Positions 1 to 8,613 of a stretch of DNA of 64,000 bases are shown one piece after another. The DNA lies in NCBI GenBank assembly GCA_902623175.1, contig CACNSR010000013.1:1-64000 (forward strand), given 5' to 3'. A model generated the notes under the pieces. The model worked only from the letters and a program-made list of their open reading frames with translations. It was not told the origin of the DNA and did not search any database. A program made the position numbers and the translations under genes. The DNA comes from Halieaceae bacterium. GTDB taxonomy: Bacteria > Pseudomonadota > Gammaproteobacteria > Pseudomonadales > Halieaceae. Positions within the stretch are counted from its first letter, which is position 1. Each line of letters starts with the position of its first letter.

Positions 1-37
1 GGGTAGCCAGCCGGGATTTCCCATGTCGTTGTGAAAC

Positions 38-250
38 TCAAGCCTCTTCCGATGCCCGGTGAGGCTGATCCCCTGCTTCAAGATTGGAACTTCCTTCTAT
101 GCGGTCGAGGATCTCCTCGCGATGCACCGCTACCTCTTTGGGGGCCTTAACGCCGATGCGAACTTGATTGCCTTTGACGCCGAGCACAGTAATCGTGACA
201 TCGTCACCTATCATCAGGGACTCCCCGACTCTGCGTGTCAAAATCAACAT
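38..250 (-). CDS. csrA: Carbon storage regulator CsrA
   Basis: This is a small RNA-binding global regulator that binds GGA motifs in mRNA leaders and changes their translation or stability. The 70-residue product begins [10 protein letters not shown] and carries the typical five-strand CsrA core to about residue 55, including the VAVHREEI segment that contributes to RNA binding. The C-terminal tail (about 56-70) is the variable part of the family. The start is supported by an AGGAAG-type ribosome site before the ATG. It lies downstream of lysC and alaS on the same strand, the order seen in Pseudomonas and relatives. Confidence in identity is very high. Confidence 0.97.
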   Translation of the reverse strand: MLILTRRVGESLMIGDDVTITVLGVKGNQVRIGVKAPKEVAVHREEILDRIEGSSNLEAGDQPHRASEEA

Positions 251-323
251 GGGTCACTTCCTTGTTCCGGGGATCCCGCTCTCCGGCGAGGGTTTCTGAT
301 CCATGCACGTCAATGCGGGATAC

Positions 324-1553
324 TTACTCTATGTCTACTGTATCAAGGCCGAACGCAGAATGCAGGCTCCGCACGGCCAGTTCAAGATATTTCTCTTCGA
401 TGATCACTGAGATCTTGATCTCTGAAGTACTGATCATCTGAATATTGACGCCCACATCCGCCAACGCCTTAAACATCGTCGCCGCCACTCCCGAGTGAGA
501 GCGCATACCAACCCCTACAACCGATACTTTGGCAATGTGATCGTCGGTCAACACTTCACCCGCACCTAGTTCGGCCACCACTGGGGACAGCACAGCCGCT
601 GCCGTTTCCATATCACTCCGCGCAACAGTAAAGGTGAAGTCGGTGGCGTTTTCGCCGCGGCTGTTCTGGAGAATTACATCCACTTCGATATTAGCCTCGC
701 CTACGGGGCCCAGAATGCGATAGGCCATACCTGGGCTGTCTGGCACGCCCACCACCGTCAGTTTGGCCTCATCGCGATTGAAGGCAATCCCGGCAATAAC
801 AGGTGCTTCCATGGAGGCATCCTCCTCAGTCGTAATCAGGGTTCCGGGGCCTTCCTCAAAACTACTTAGCACCCGCAACGGAACTTTGTACTTACCTGCA
901 AACTCGACCGAGCGAATCTGCAAAACCTTTGATCCCATGCTCGACATTTCCAGCATCTCCTCGACGGTAATGCGATCCAGGCGTTTTGCCCCGTCCACCA
1001 TTCTGGGGTCGGTTGTATAAACACCGTCTACATCGGTATATATTTGGCATTCGGCTGCCGAGAGCGCCGCGGCCAGAGCCACCGCGGTCGTATCAGAACC
1101 GCCTCGGCCCAACGTGGTCACGTTGCCATTTACGTCAACGCCCTGAAAACCGGCAACCACCGCCACACCACCACTATCCAGCTCGGACTTCAACGTATCG
1201 AGCTGGATATCCTGAATACGGGCCTTGTTGTGCGCGCTGTCGGTCAAAATGCCAACCTGATTGCCGCTGTACGACCTTGCCCTGACAGATCGCCCACACA
1301 GCGCCATGCTCAATAATGCCGTCGTGACTTTCTCGCCAGTGCTGAGCAGTGCGTCCAATTCACGTGGCGTCGGGTTGGACTGGACCTCTTTTGCAAGCCC
1401 AAGCAACCGGTTGGTTTCGCCAGACATAGCAGACACCACCACAACCACATCGTGGCCCTCGCTTTTGAAGCGAGCCACTCGGTCAGCGACTGCACCAATC
1501 CGCTCTACCGAGCCGACTGAGGTGCCACCGTATTTTTGGACAATTAGCGCCAT
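324..1553 (-). CDS. lysC: Aspartate kinase
   Basis: Aspartokinase phosphorylates L-aspartate, the first step towards lysine, threonine, methionine and diaminopimelate. The 409-residue length matches the monofunctional Pseudomonas-type enzyme. The N-terminal kinase domain (about 1-245) has the KYGGTSVG nucleotide-binding motif at residues 8-15 and a GRGGSDTTA motif near residue 150. Two ACT domains (about 265-409) form the feedback-binding module. It sits between alaS and csrA in the same orientation. I looked for a lysine riboswitch in the 295 bases upstream and did not recognise one. Confidence 0.97.
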   Translation of the reverse strand: MALIVQKYGGTSVGSVERIGAVADRVARFKSEGHDVVVVVSAMSGETNRLLGLAKEVQSNPTPRELDALLSTGEKVTTALLSMALCGRSVRARSYSGNQVGILTDSAHNKARIQDIQLDTLKSELDSGGVAVVAGFQGVDVNGNVTTLGRGGSDTTAVALAAALSAAECQIYTDVDGVYTTDPRMVDGAKRLDRITVEEMLEMSSMGSKVLQIRSVEFAGKYKVPLRVLSSFEEGPGTLITTEEDASMEAPVIAGIAFNRDEAKLTVVGVPDSPGMAYRILGPVGEANIEVDVILQNSRGENATDFTFTVARSDMETAAAVLSPVVAELGAGEVLTDDHIAKVSVVGVGMRSHSGVAATMFKALADVGVNIQMISTSEIKISVIIEEKYLELAVRSLHSAFGLDTVDIE

Positions 1554-1848
1554 AACTTACGCGGTATGTCTAGAGAAGGGCGCGTATTTAACACGATTCC
1601 AGCCTCACTGAGAACCAGTTGTGGTCATAGTGGCAAGCTTTATAGGGTTCCTCTACGCTGGAGGCTATGCATGGTCAATGCGACGGCAACTTAGTGCGCG
1701 CTTTAAGTGGCCGCAGCGGGTGGTTCACACTGACGCATTCCCCCAGCACAGTACCAGCAAAGTGCAAGAGTTCGCGCTGCGCCACGAAATGGCCTGAAAC
1801 GGATCTTCTACTCTTAGCTAACATAACCCGTGCCCATGCTTATTGGCA

Positions 1849-4449
1849 TCAGCCTAGTTGCGCTGCGACCCACTGAGGGAGTGACGCGAGTACTTTCGGT
1901 AAGGCCGCAACGTCGGAACCGCCCCCTTGCGCCATATCAGGCCGTCCACCTCCTTTGCCACCGAGCTCACCCGCAAAATATTTGATCACATCGCCAGCTT
2001 TGATCCGGTCAGTCGTGTCTGAGGTCACACCTGCGACCAGCGAGATTTTCTCCTCTTCAACAGCAGCGAGCAGGATCACGCCTGTTCCAAGCTTATTCTT
2101 GCACTGATCCAAGGTATCGCGCAGCGTCGATGCAGTTGCGCCTTCAATTTGCGCAGCAAGCACCTTGATGCCTTCAATCTGTACCGCTTCCTGCGTCAGG
2201 TCGCCGCCCGTTGACGTCGCCAGCTTCTGGCGCAGTCTGGCGGATTCTTTCTCAAGGTTCCTCACCTCACCTCGAAGTGCCTCGACTTTGCCAGCGGCGG
2301 TCTCCGGCGCGGCCTTAAGTGCACCGCAGACCGATTGCAGGGTTTGCGACATCGTCGCCACATGTGCGAGCGCCGCTTCACCCGTCAATGCCTCAATACG
2401 TCGTACGCCGCTTGCCACGCCAGCTTCTCCGGTGATCCAAAAAAGACCTATGTCACCCGTGCGCGAGACATGGGTACCACCACAGAGCTCTACCGAAAAG
2501 CGATCAGCGCCCATCGTCAGCACCCTAACTTCGTCGCCATATTTTTCGCCAAAGAGCGCCATGGCGCCTGCCGCGATGGCATCATCCATGCTCATTAGCT
2601 CAGTCGACACCTCCGCGTTGGCAAGCACCTGGCCATTCACAATGGTAGTGATACTAGCGAGGGTTTCAGCTGACACCGGCTCACCATGTGAGAAGTCGAA
2701 GCGCAGACGCTGAGAATCGACCAACGAACCTTTCTGCAAAATATGATCTCCCAACTCCCGTCGCAAGGCTTCGTGAAGGAGATGCGTCGCGGAGTGGTTG
2801 AGGCGTGTTCTATTGCGCAAAGTGACATCGATCCAAGCATCAACCCTGTCGCCTACCGTGATGGTTCCAGCCGTCAAAGTCACATGGTGTAGGTGGTGCC
2901 CCTGTGCCTTGGTGGTATCGGTAACATCTGCTGCCCCGTCAGCCGCCGTCAGACGACCACAGTCACCTACCTGCCCACCACTCTCTCCGTAAAAGGGCGT
3001 GCGATCCAGAATCACAACACCGGACTGGTCTGCCTCCAGATATTCCTGCTCGGCACCGTCGACTAAAATAGCAAGCACGCATCCTTCAGCTTGATCCGCT
3101 TCATAACCCAGAAACTCTGTCTCGCCCTCAAGCTTCAGGCTCTGGCTATAATCCACTCTGAATCCGGCATGATCTTGGGATCGTTGCCGCTGCGAGGCCA
3201 TCGCCATCTCATACGCCTCAACATCCAGACTCAGCCCTCGCTCGCGGGCGATATCATTCGTCAGATCGACGGGAAATCCATAAGTATCGTAAAGCTTGAA
3301 GATCACGTCGCCCGGGATGGTCAGGTCAGCCATCTGCTCGAGCGCCTCTTCAAGAATGGCCATACCATTGTCGAGTGTCCGGGCGAATTGCTCCTCCTCG
3401 ACCTGCAAGGCCAACGTGATCGCCGACTGCTGGGAGACAAGCTGCGGATACGCACTGCCCATTTGAGCCACTAACGCGGGCACCAACTTCGCAAAAAAAG
3501 GCTCCTTGGCGCCCAGCTTGTTGCCATGTCGAATCGCGCGACGAATTATGCGCCGCAGCACGTAACCCCTGCCCTCGTTGCCCGGCATGACGCCATCGGC
3601 AATGAGGAACGCCGTGGAACGGAGGTGATCAGCAATCACTCGGAGGGATTTGTCTTCGGTGTCACTCGCGCCTAACTGTTTTGCCACCGCACTGATCAGA
3701 GCCGTGAACAAGTCGATTTCATAGTTGGAGTGCACGAGCTGAAGCACCGCAGCAATACGCTCCAAACCCATCCCGGTATCCACAGAAGGGGCAGGAAGCG
3801 CATGCAGCTCACCTTTGGCATCCCGGTTGTACTGCATGAAAACCAGATTCCAGATCTCGATATACCGATCGAGGTCATCATCCTCGCTACCCGGGGGGCC
3901 GCCAGGGACATCCGGGCCATGATCGTAGAAGACCTCTGAACACGGACCACAGGGGCCCGTGTCCCCCATCTGCCAGAAGTTATCCTCATCGAGGTGAGAG
4001 AGCCGCCCGGGATCAACCCCAATCTCGTCTACCCAAATCTTAGCGGCTTCATCATCGCTGATGTGTACCGTCACCCACAGCCGCTCAGGAGGTAACTGCA
4101 ACGTCTCCGTCAAAAACTGCCAGGCAAATTGAATCGCCTCGCGCTTAAAGTAGTCGCCGAAGCTGAAATTACCCAGCATTTCAAAGAACGTGTGGTGGCG
4201 GGCCGTATACCCGACATTCTCGAGATCGTTGTGTTTACCACCAGCTCTAACGCATTTCTGAGCTGTCACTGCCCTCTGATAAGGGCGCTGTTCAAGACCC
4301 AAAAAGGTCTCCTTAAACTGGTTCATACCCGCGTTGGTAAAAAGCAACGTAGGGTCATCCGCTGGAACCAGCGAGCTCGAATCCACGCGTTTGTGACCGT
4401 GCGCCTCGAAATAACTGAGAAATGCTTCGCGAATTTCAGCGGTGTTCAT
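1849..4449 (-). CDS. alaS: Alanine--tRNA ligase
   Basis: This cytoplasmic class II synthetase charges tRNA-Ala and edits mischarged Ser/Gly. The 866 residues match the family length. The N-terminal catalytic domain opens [14 protein letters not shown] and contains the [10 protein letters not shown] class II region near residue 40. The editing domain has HSATHLLH followed by CGGTH at C656-H660, which are zinc or editing ligands. The C-terminal coiled coil and C-Ala domain end with the glycine-rich [15 protein letters not shown] segment. It is followed on the same strand by lysC and csrA. No recA or recX is seen upstream; the preceding genes are a HIT protein and a Trm112-like protein. Confidence 0.98.
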   Translation of the reverse strand: MNTAEIREAFLSYFEAHGHKRVDSSSLVPADDPTLLFTNAGMNQFKETFLGLEQRPYQRAVTAQKCVRAGGKHNDLENVGYTARHHTFFEMLGNFSFGDYFKREAIQFAWQFLTETLQLPPERLWVTVHISDDEAAKIWVDEIGVDPGRLSHLDEDNFWQMGDTGPCGPCSEVFYDHGPDVPGGPPGSEDDDLDRYIEIWNLVFMQYNRDAKGELHALPAPSVDTGMGLERIAAVLQLVHSNYEIDLFTALISAVAKQLGASDTEDKSLRVIADHLRSTAFLIADGVMPGNEGRGYVLRRIIRRAIRHGNKLGAKEPFFAKLVPALVAQMGSAYPQLVSQQSAITLALQVEEEQFARTLDNGMAILEEALEQMADLTIPGDVIFKLYDTYGFPVDLTNDIARERGLSLDVEAYEMAMASQRQRSQDHAGFRVDYSQSLKLEGETEFLGYEADQAEGCVLAILVDGAEQEYLEADQSGVVILDRTPFYGESGGQVGDCGRLTAADGAADVTDTTKAQGHHLHHVTLTAGTITVGDRVDAWIDVTLRNRTRLNHSATHLLHEALRRELGDHILQKGSLVDSQRLRFDFSHGEPVSAETLASITTIVNGQVLANAEVSTELMSMDDAIAAGAMALFGEKYGDEVRVLTMGADRFSVELCGGTHVSRTGDIGLFWITGEAGVASGVRRIEALTGEAALAHVATMSQTLQSVCGALKAAPETAAGKVEALRGEVRNLEKESARLRQKLATSTGGDLTQEAVQIEGIKVLAAQIEGATASTLRDTLDQCKNKLGTGVILLAAVEEEKISLVAGVTSDTTDRIKAGDVIKYFAGELGGKGGGRPDMAQGGGSDVAALPKVLASLPQWVAAQLG

Positions 4450-4495
4450 GGGTACTTCTCTTGCTCAGTTTGTGGTGGTCAGGGGCGGCGGTTAA

Positions 4496-4852
4496 TCAGT
4501 TCAAGTCAGCCGCCAGCTGACCCTCGGTCATCTCACGCCCGGCCAGAATATGGAGGTGAAGGTGGAAAACGGTCTGGCCTCCCCCTTCACCGTTATTGAT
4601 CACGAGCCGAAACCCATCACCCACACCAAGATCTTCGGCAACACGACCCGCCACCAGTAATAGGTGGCCCAATAGCGCCTGGTCGTCGACGCTCGAGTCC
4701 ACCAATCGGGGAATAGGCTTGCGTGGAATGATCAGCACATGAGTGGGTGCCTGCGGGTGGATGTCGCGAATCACCACGCATTGGTCGTCCTCAAAGAGAA
4801 ATTCAGTGGGTATTTCACCCCGGGTGATCTTGCCGAAGATGGTGTCTTCCAT
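4496..4852 (-). CDS. HIT family (HinT-type) nucleotide hydrolase
   Basis: This is a histidine-triad protein of the HinT/PKCI class, 118 residues, the usual length. HinT enzymes hydrolyse purine nucleoside phosphoramidates such as AMP-lysine. The HIT motif HLHLH is at residues 97-101, preceded by the INNGEGGGQTV segment typical of the subgroup. The N-terminus MEDTIFGKITRGEIP matches the family start. It lies 46 bases before alaS on the same strand and just after a Trm112-like gene. The exact physiological substrate cannot be read from sequence. Confidence 0.93.
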   Translation of the reverse strand: MEDTIFGKITRGEIPTEFLFEDDQCVVIRDIHPQAPTHVLIIPRKPIPRLVDSSVDDQALLGHLLLVAGRVAEDLGVGDGFRLVINNGEGGGQTVFHLHLHILAGREMTEGQLAADLN

Positions 4853-4862
4853 GGCGTCTTGC

Positions 4863-5048
4863 TCAGTCCAGCTTCTCGTCGGCGGTCAGGGCGCGGGCTT
4901 CATCCTCTAGCATCACAGGGATACCGTCCCGAACCGGATAGGCGAGGCCACTCGCCTTACACAAGAGCTCTTGTGTTTTCTCGTTGTATACCAAAGGCGC
5001 CTTGGTCACGGGGCAGACAAGGATATTCAGCAACTTGGGGTCAAGCAC
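4863..5048 (-). CDS. Trm112 family protein (YcaR/UPF0434 type)
   Basis: This is a 61-residue protein of the bacterial Trm112-like/UPF0434 family. It opens [19 protein letters not shown] and ends with the [11 protein letters not shown] block that defines the family. Bacterial members often sit next to kdsB or lpxK; here the gene lies 10 bases upstream of the HIT gene, probably in the same transcript. Eukaryotic Trm112 activates methyltransferases, but the role of the bacterial protein is not established. One of the two canonical Cys pairs is reduced: only C12 and a second Cys near residue 30 are visible, so zinc binding is doubtful. Confidence 0.9.
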   Translation of the reverse strand: MLDPKLLNILVCPVTKAPLVYNEKTQELLCKASGLAYPVRDGIPVMLEDEARALTADEKLD

Positions 5049-5149
5049 GGGTTAGTCCTGCCATTAAAAATGCAAAGTATACGGCCTTGTCACCCGGAGA
5101 GCACCGTCCTGTCCAACGCAGAAATGAATACTCGCCGCCAGAGCGATGC

Positions 5150-6070
5150 TTAATCAGGCATTGGTGGGACCAGCAACTGAGGATCAATGCGCTGATTGAA
5201 CCAGCTCATGCGCCAGTCGAGGTGTGGCCCGGTCGCCCTACCCGTCGCACCGATCGCGCCAATGAGATCGCCGGGGGCGAGTTGATCGCCCACCGAGACA
5301 GACAATTCACTCAAATGTAGGAACGAGGAGGAGAGTCCATAGCCGTGGTCAAGGATCACCGTGCCCCCCGAGTAAAAGAGGTCCGGCTCGGCTAGAGTGA
5401 CCTCCCCGGCTGCGGGCGCAGTGACCGGCGTGCCCGTGGGTCTGGCAACATCGACCCCATAATGGGGCGTCCCCGGCGTACCGTTGTAGATCCGCTGGCT
5501 ACCATAGACGCCGCTGATAAGCCCCGTGACCGGCCAGACAAATCCATCGCGCACTGCACGAAAGCCGTCATCGCGAGACAGTCGCTGTGCTTTGGCGATG
5601 CGGACTTTGGCGCGCTCGGCTCTGATACGTGCCAGGTGCTCCTCACTTGGGGTAACCGTTTGCTGGGGCACACCGGTGATTTCCTGTAGCCGATACTCCC
5701 GCACCGTCACTGCCACCACCTGCACACAGGTATCGTCGGCGGTGATCGTTAATGTATTGGCGCGGGGCATATCTCGACCCAGGCCCAATAGGAACGCGCC
5801 ATCGGGCAATACCGGCACCGTGATATCCGCAAAGGTGACCGTGGCCGACGGCCGCGTATGTCCCCGCAAGATACCGCCCTGAATCGCGTTACCTTCCAGC
5901 GTCGTGCACGGCTCAGCAAATGCAACGCCAACCCAGCAGGTAGTCAACTGCAACGCACTGATCCATAACCTGCGAAATTGGTCATGGCTCCAACCGGCCA
6001 ACGAGCTGATCGTGATAGTCACCTTTTCCCCTTGTGTGTTGTTACTGGCGAGGCTTGGTCCTGTCATCAT
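5150..6070 (-). CDS. M23 family metallopeptidase (secreted peptidoglycan hydrolase-like)
   Basis: This is a LytM/M23-type peptidase of about 306 residues. A hydrophobic stretch ending in WVGVAFAEP (about residues 36-55) looks like a signal peptide, so the true start may lie downstream of the longest ATG and is uncertain. An N-terminal beta-rich domain precedes the C-terminal M23 domain (about 195-300), which has the HYGVD zinc motif and the SSSFLHLS histidine. The last motif reads GPHLDW, with Asp where many LytM enzymes have the second His of HxH. It is expected to act on periplasmic peptidoglycan. It is divergent from greB. Confidence 0.88.
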   Translation of the reverse strand: MMTGPSLASNNTQGEKVTITISSLAGWSHDQFRRLWISALQLTTCWVGVAFAEPCTTLEGNAIQGGILRGHTRPSATVTFADITVPVLPDGAFLLGLGRDMPRANTLTITADDTCVQVVAVTVREYRLQEITGVPQQTVTPSEEHLARIRAERAKVRIAKAQRLSRDDGFRAVRDGFVWPVTGLISGVYGSQRIYNGTPGTPHYGVDVARPTGTPVTAPAAGEVTLAEPDLFYSGGTVILDHGYGLSSSFLHLSELSVSVGDQLAPGDLIGAIGATGRATGPHLDWRMSWFNQRIDPQLLVPPMPD

Positions 6071-6251
6071 TTCTGCGACATCTGTGTGTTTAAAGTAGCG
6101 CCCAAAGCAGATGGTATTACAGCACTGGCATTCCGTGTTTGGTATGCGGAGTTCGGCTCTCAGAATAGCTGCACGGAATGGATGGATGGGAACGTATCTT
6201 CACACAGCGTGTGGCATTCCCACTCTGCGTCCACCGTTCTACACTTTGCCC

Positions 6252-6749
6252 ATGAGCCGCTATCGACCACCCCGCCCTGCGGGCTCTCCCTATATCACCC
6301 CAGAAGGTGAGGAAATGCTGCGGACCGAACTCCATGAGCTGTGGAAGATAGAACGACCTGAAGTCACTAAAGCGGTTTCAGCGGCGGCGGCCAATGGTGA
6401 TCGCTCGGAGAATGGCGACTACATTTATGGCAAGAAACGACTGCGGGAAATCGACTCTCGAGTGAGGTTTTTGCGTAAGCGGCTAGATGCGTTACAAGTG
6501 GTTGATGGCCCCTTGGGTGACCGCAATAAGGCATGGTTCGGAGCCTGGGTCACGTTGGAAGACGACGAGGGCACTGAACAGGTGTGGCGGATTGTGGGCC
6601 CCGATGAATTTGACGTGAGCCAAGGGAAAATATCCTGTGACTCACCACTTGGGAGCGCGCTACTAGGGCAGCCGGTAGGCAGCGACATCCAGCTGCAGAC
6701 CCCCGAAGGGCACAGCTATTGGACATTGGTCGACGTCGAATACCGGTAA
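6252..6749 (+). CDS. greB: Transcription elongation factor GreB
   Basis: GreB stimulates transcript cleavage by backtracked RNA polymerase. I chose the ATG at 6252 (MSRYRPPRP), giving 165 residues, because a longer in-frame start at 6111 adds 47 residues without family similarity. The N-terminal coiled coil (about 10-75) includes ENGDYIYGKKRLREIDSRVRFL, which distinguishes GreB from GreA. The C-terminal FKBP-like domain includes the PLGSALLGQPVGS segment. It is divergent from the M23 peptidase gene and is followed by the iron genes bfd and bfr. Confidence 0.95.
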   Translation: MSRYRPPRPAGSPYITPEGEEMLRTELHELWKIERPEVTKAVSAAAANGDRSENGDYIYGKKRLREIDSRVRFLRKRLDALQVVDGPLGDRNKAWFGAWVTLEDDEGTEQVWRIVGPDEFDVSQGKISCDSPLGSALLGQPVGSDIQLQTPEGHSYWTLVDVEYR

Positions 6750-6784
6750 ATTAGGGTATTCTCGCCACTCGCGCGAACCTTATT

Positions 6785-6803
6785 GACAATCATTCCCATT
6801 ATC
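6785..6803 (+). promoter_or_regulatory. Fur box upstream of bfd
   Basis: The sequence GACAATCATTCCCATTATC closely matches the Fur consensus (GATAATGATAATCATTATC). It ends 14 bases before the bfd start codon, where bound Fur would block initiation. This predicts that bfd, and possibly bfr, is induced on iron starvation. Confidence 0.75.
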
Positions 6804-6817
6804 ACTAGCGTTGTGGC

Positions 6818-7033
6818 ATGTATATTTGTATTTGCAAAGGCGTCACGGAGCAGGCTATTCGCGAAGAAGTGTGCGCGGGCGCGAGATCTGTAGACGAAGT
6901 CAGTCGCAACACGGGCTGTTCGACCCAATGCGGCAAGTGCCTGCTCAGGGCCCAGCGGGTCTTTGAAGATGCCCGATTGGCATCGTCCGCCGTCGCATCT
7001 GGCACAGCTGTGGGAGCATCCGCTTCCGCCTGA
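6818..7033 (+). CDS. bfd: Bacterioferritin-associated ferredoxin
   Basis: Bfd is a small [2Fe-2S] protein that docks on bacterioferritin and reduces the core so iron is released. The 71-residue product starts MYICICKGVT. The four expected cluster ligands are C4, C6, C38 and C41, matching the E. coli spacing; C19 and C34 are extra cysteines. The last 17 residues are Ala/Ser-rich and look disordered. A Fur box ends 14 bases upstream, and bfr follows on the same strand, which fits an iron-mobilisation role. Confidence 0.95.
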   Translation: MYICICKGVTEQAIREEVCAGARSVDEVSRNTGCSTQCGKCLLRAQRVFEDARLASSAVASGTAVGASASA

Positions 7034-7147
7034 GAATACGAATACTTCTCACTTCCATTTTTATTAACAAAATCAGTAACTTACTTGCTACCCAGCCTTG
7101 GGCAGTTTATAGTGTGCCCGTCTAAGATACCCAGGCAGGCAAACGGC

Positions 7148-7633
7148 ATGAAAGGTAACTCCGAGGTGCTCAAGCACCTGAACAAAATCCTCTACAACGA
7201 ACTGGTTGCGATCAATCAGTACTTCCTTCACTCAAAAATGTTCAAGGATTGGGGACTGACTGAGCTCGCGGAGCACGAGTACCACGAATCGATCGATGAG
7301 ATGAAACATGCAGACGCGCTGGTTGAGCGAATCCTGTTCCTTGAGGGCATTCCAAACCTTCAGGATTTGGGCCAGCTACGGATCGGCGAGACGCCGAAGG
7401 AAATGTTGGAATGCGACCTCCAACTGGAGCACATTGCGCACACCGATTTAGTTGCCACAATCCAGTGCTGCGAAAAAGAAAATGACTTCGTTTCGCGAGA
7501 TCTCGCTAAGACAATTCTCGAGGCCGAGGAGGAACACGTGGATTGGCTCGAAACACAGCTCTCGTTGATCGAGCGGGTGGGTGAGCAGAACTACCTACAA
7601 ACAGCGATGAAAACTGTCAAACCCGCCGCTTAA
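7148..7633 (+). CDS. bfr: Bacterioferritin
   Basis: This heme-containing 24-mer ferritin stores ferric iron. I chose the ATG at 7148 (MKGNSEVLKHLNK), giving 161 residues, rather than the longer frame from 7085. Ferroxidase-centre residues E18, E51 and H54 are visible, with E127 and H130 in the EAEEEHVDW segment. The heme-ligand methionine is M52. It is separated from bfd by about 115 bases and probably has its own promoter there; I see no clear second Fur box. Pairing with bfd is standard. Confidence 0.96.
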   Translation: MKGNSEVLKHLNKILYNELVAINQYFLHSKMFKDWGLTELAEHEYHESIDEMKHADALVERILFLEGIPNLQDLGQLRIGETPKEMLECDLQLEHIAHTDLVATIQCCEKENDFVSRDLAKTILEAEEEHVDWLETQLSLIERVGEQNYLQTAMKTVKPAA

Positions 7634-7687
7634 GGCATACGTCTTAGATGAGCCATCAAAACGACGCTGAAGAACAACTGTCAATGT

Positions 7688-8608
7688 TTAAGGGACAGTA
7701 ATCGGACGCAGGTCATCAACACCGAATTCCTCGGCGTTTGGGCAACTCTCCACAATTCCGAAACTAAGCCCCCTAGCCTCGCTTCCGGCTACCCAGGTTC
7801 TATTGAACCTATCCCAGATAGCCAAAAAGGAACCATAATTGGGGTGTGAGTGGGTGATGGAGTGATGCAATTGGTGTTGCGCCGGACTAATGAGCAAACG
7901 CTCAGCACCACCAAAGTGAAAAGGCACGTGACTGTGTCTTAGGTTAGCTCCCAGTAGGGTCAAAAGAAAGCCAAGCGCATTGACCCCCAAGATATCCCAA
8001 ACCTGTAAGCCATGCCCAAACAGCCATACAAAAATCCCTGACATCAAACCCAGAGATAGCACTGCCCTACCGGAATTGATAAAGCTCTCTACCGGATGGG
8101 TGCGATGAACCGTCACTGGCGTGAGTGTCGTAGCCGAATGGTGCACTTTGTGAAAACGCCAAAGCACCGAGAAACGATGCATGCAGACATGCACCCAAAA
8201 GCGCATCCAATCATCAAACAAAAAAGCAGCCAGCGTGAAAGCAATAGATATCGCGATAGGCGACCAAGAGAAAATGTGGCTTTCCGTCACATTAAAGTGC
8301 AGAAACTTTGTGACGGTAAGCGAGACAACAACTTGACCACCCAGCACGGGTGCAAATAAGACCACTTTGAGGAAACTATTTAGCGCAAAAAGCAAATAGT
8401 CCAAGCGGGTTGAACTGTTCCACCAGTAGTCAGAGCTGAAGAATTTACTTGTCATTTCACTCAGCGAGCGACGATTTGATGAAAATCTGAAATAGATTAA
8501 TGCTATAACCGCCGCGCTCAGCAAATGTAACCAGTAGAGCCGTTTGCCAGGGTCGGCAAGAACAAACAACGCATCTCTGAGACTGAAAATTAAGTATTCA
8601 AGTTCCAT
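7688..8608 (-). CDS. Sterol desaturase/fatty acid hydroxylase family membrane protein
   Basis: This is an integral membrane di-iron oxygenase-like protein of 306 residues with several hydrophobic helices (about 20-40, 65-90, 105-125, 180-220). The histidine clusters of the superfamily are present: HVCMHR and HKVHH in the middle, then HSHVPFH and HQLHHSITHSH towards the C-terminus. Family members hydroxylate or desaturate sterols, carotenoids or fatty acids; the substrate here is unknown. It begins 5 bases after the TonB receptor gene on the same strand, so it is the last gene of an iron-type operon. That placement suggests a role linked to iron or to a lipid-like siderophore, which is inference. 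Confidence 0.88.
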   Translation of the reverse strand: MELEYLIFSLRDALFVLADPGKRLYWLHLLSAAVIALIYFRFSSNRRSLSEMTSKFFSSDYWWNSSTRLDYLLFALNSFLKVVLFAPVLGGQVVVSLTVTKFLHFNVTESHIFSWSPIAISIAFTLAAFLFDDWMRFWVHVCMHRFSVLWRFHKVHHSATTLTPVTVHRTHPVESFINSGRAVLSLGLMSGIFVWLFGHGLQVWDILGVNALGFLLTLLGANLRHSHVPFHFGGAERLLISPAQHQLHHSITHSHPNYGSFLAIWDRFNRTWVAGSEARGLSFGIVESCPNAEEFGVDDLRPITVP

Positions 8609-8613
8609 GACAA

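Noticed and set aside
1554-1848. Possible lysine riboswitch or other leader upstream of lysC
   Set aside because: I found no recognisable riboswitch core or terminator; only a weak hairpin-like ATGC...GCAT segment is near the alaS end.
2165-2713. 182-residue open frame on the plus strand inside alaS
   Set aside because: It is entirely antisense to alaS, has a composition typical of a shadow frame, and no ribosome site or family.
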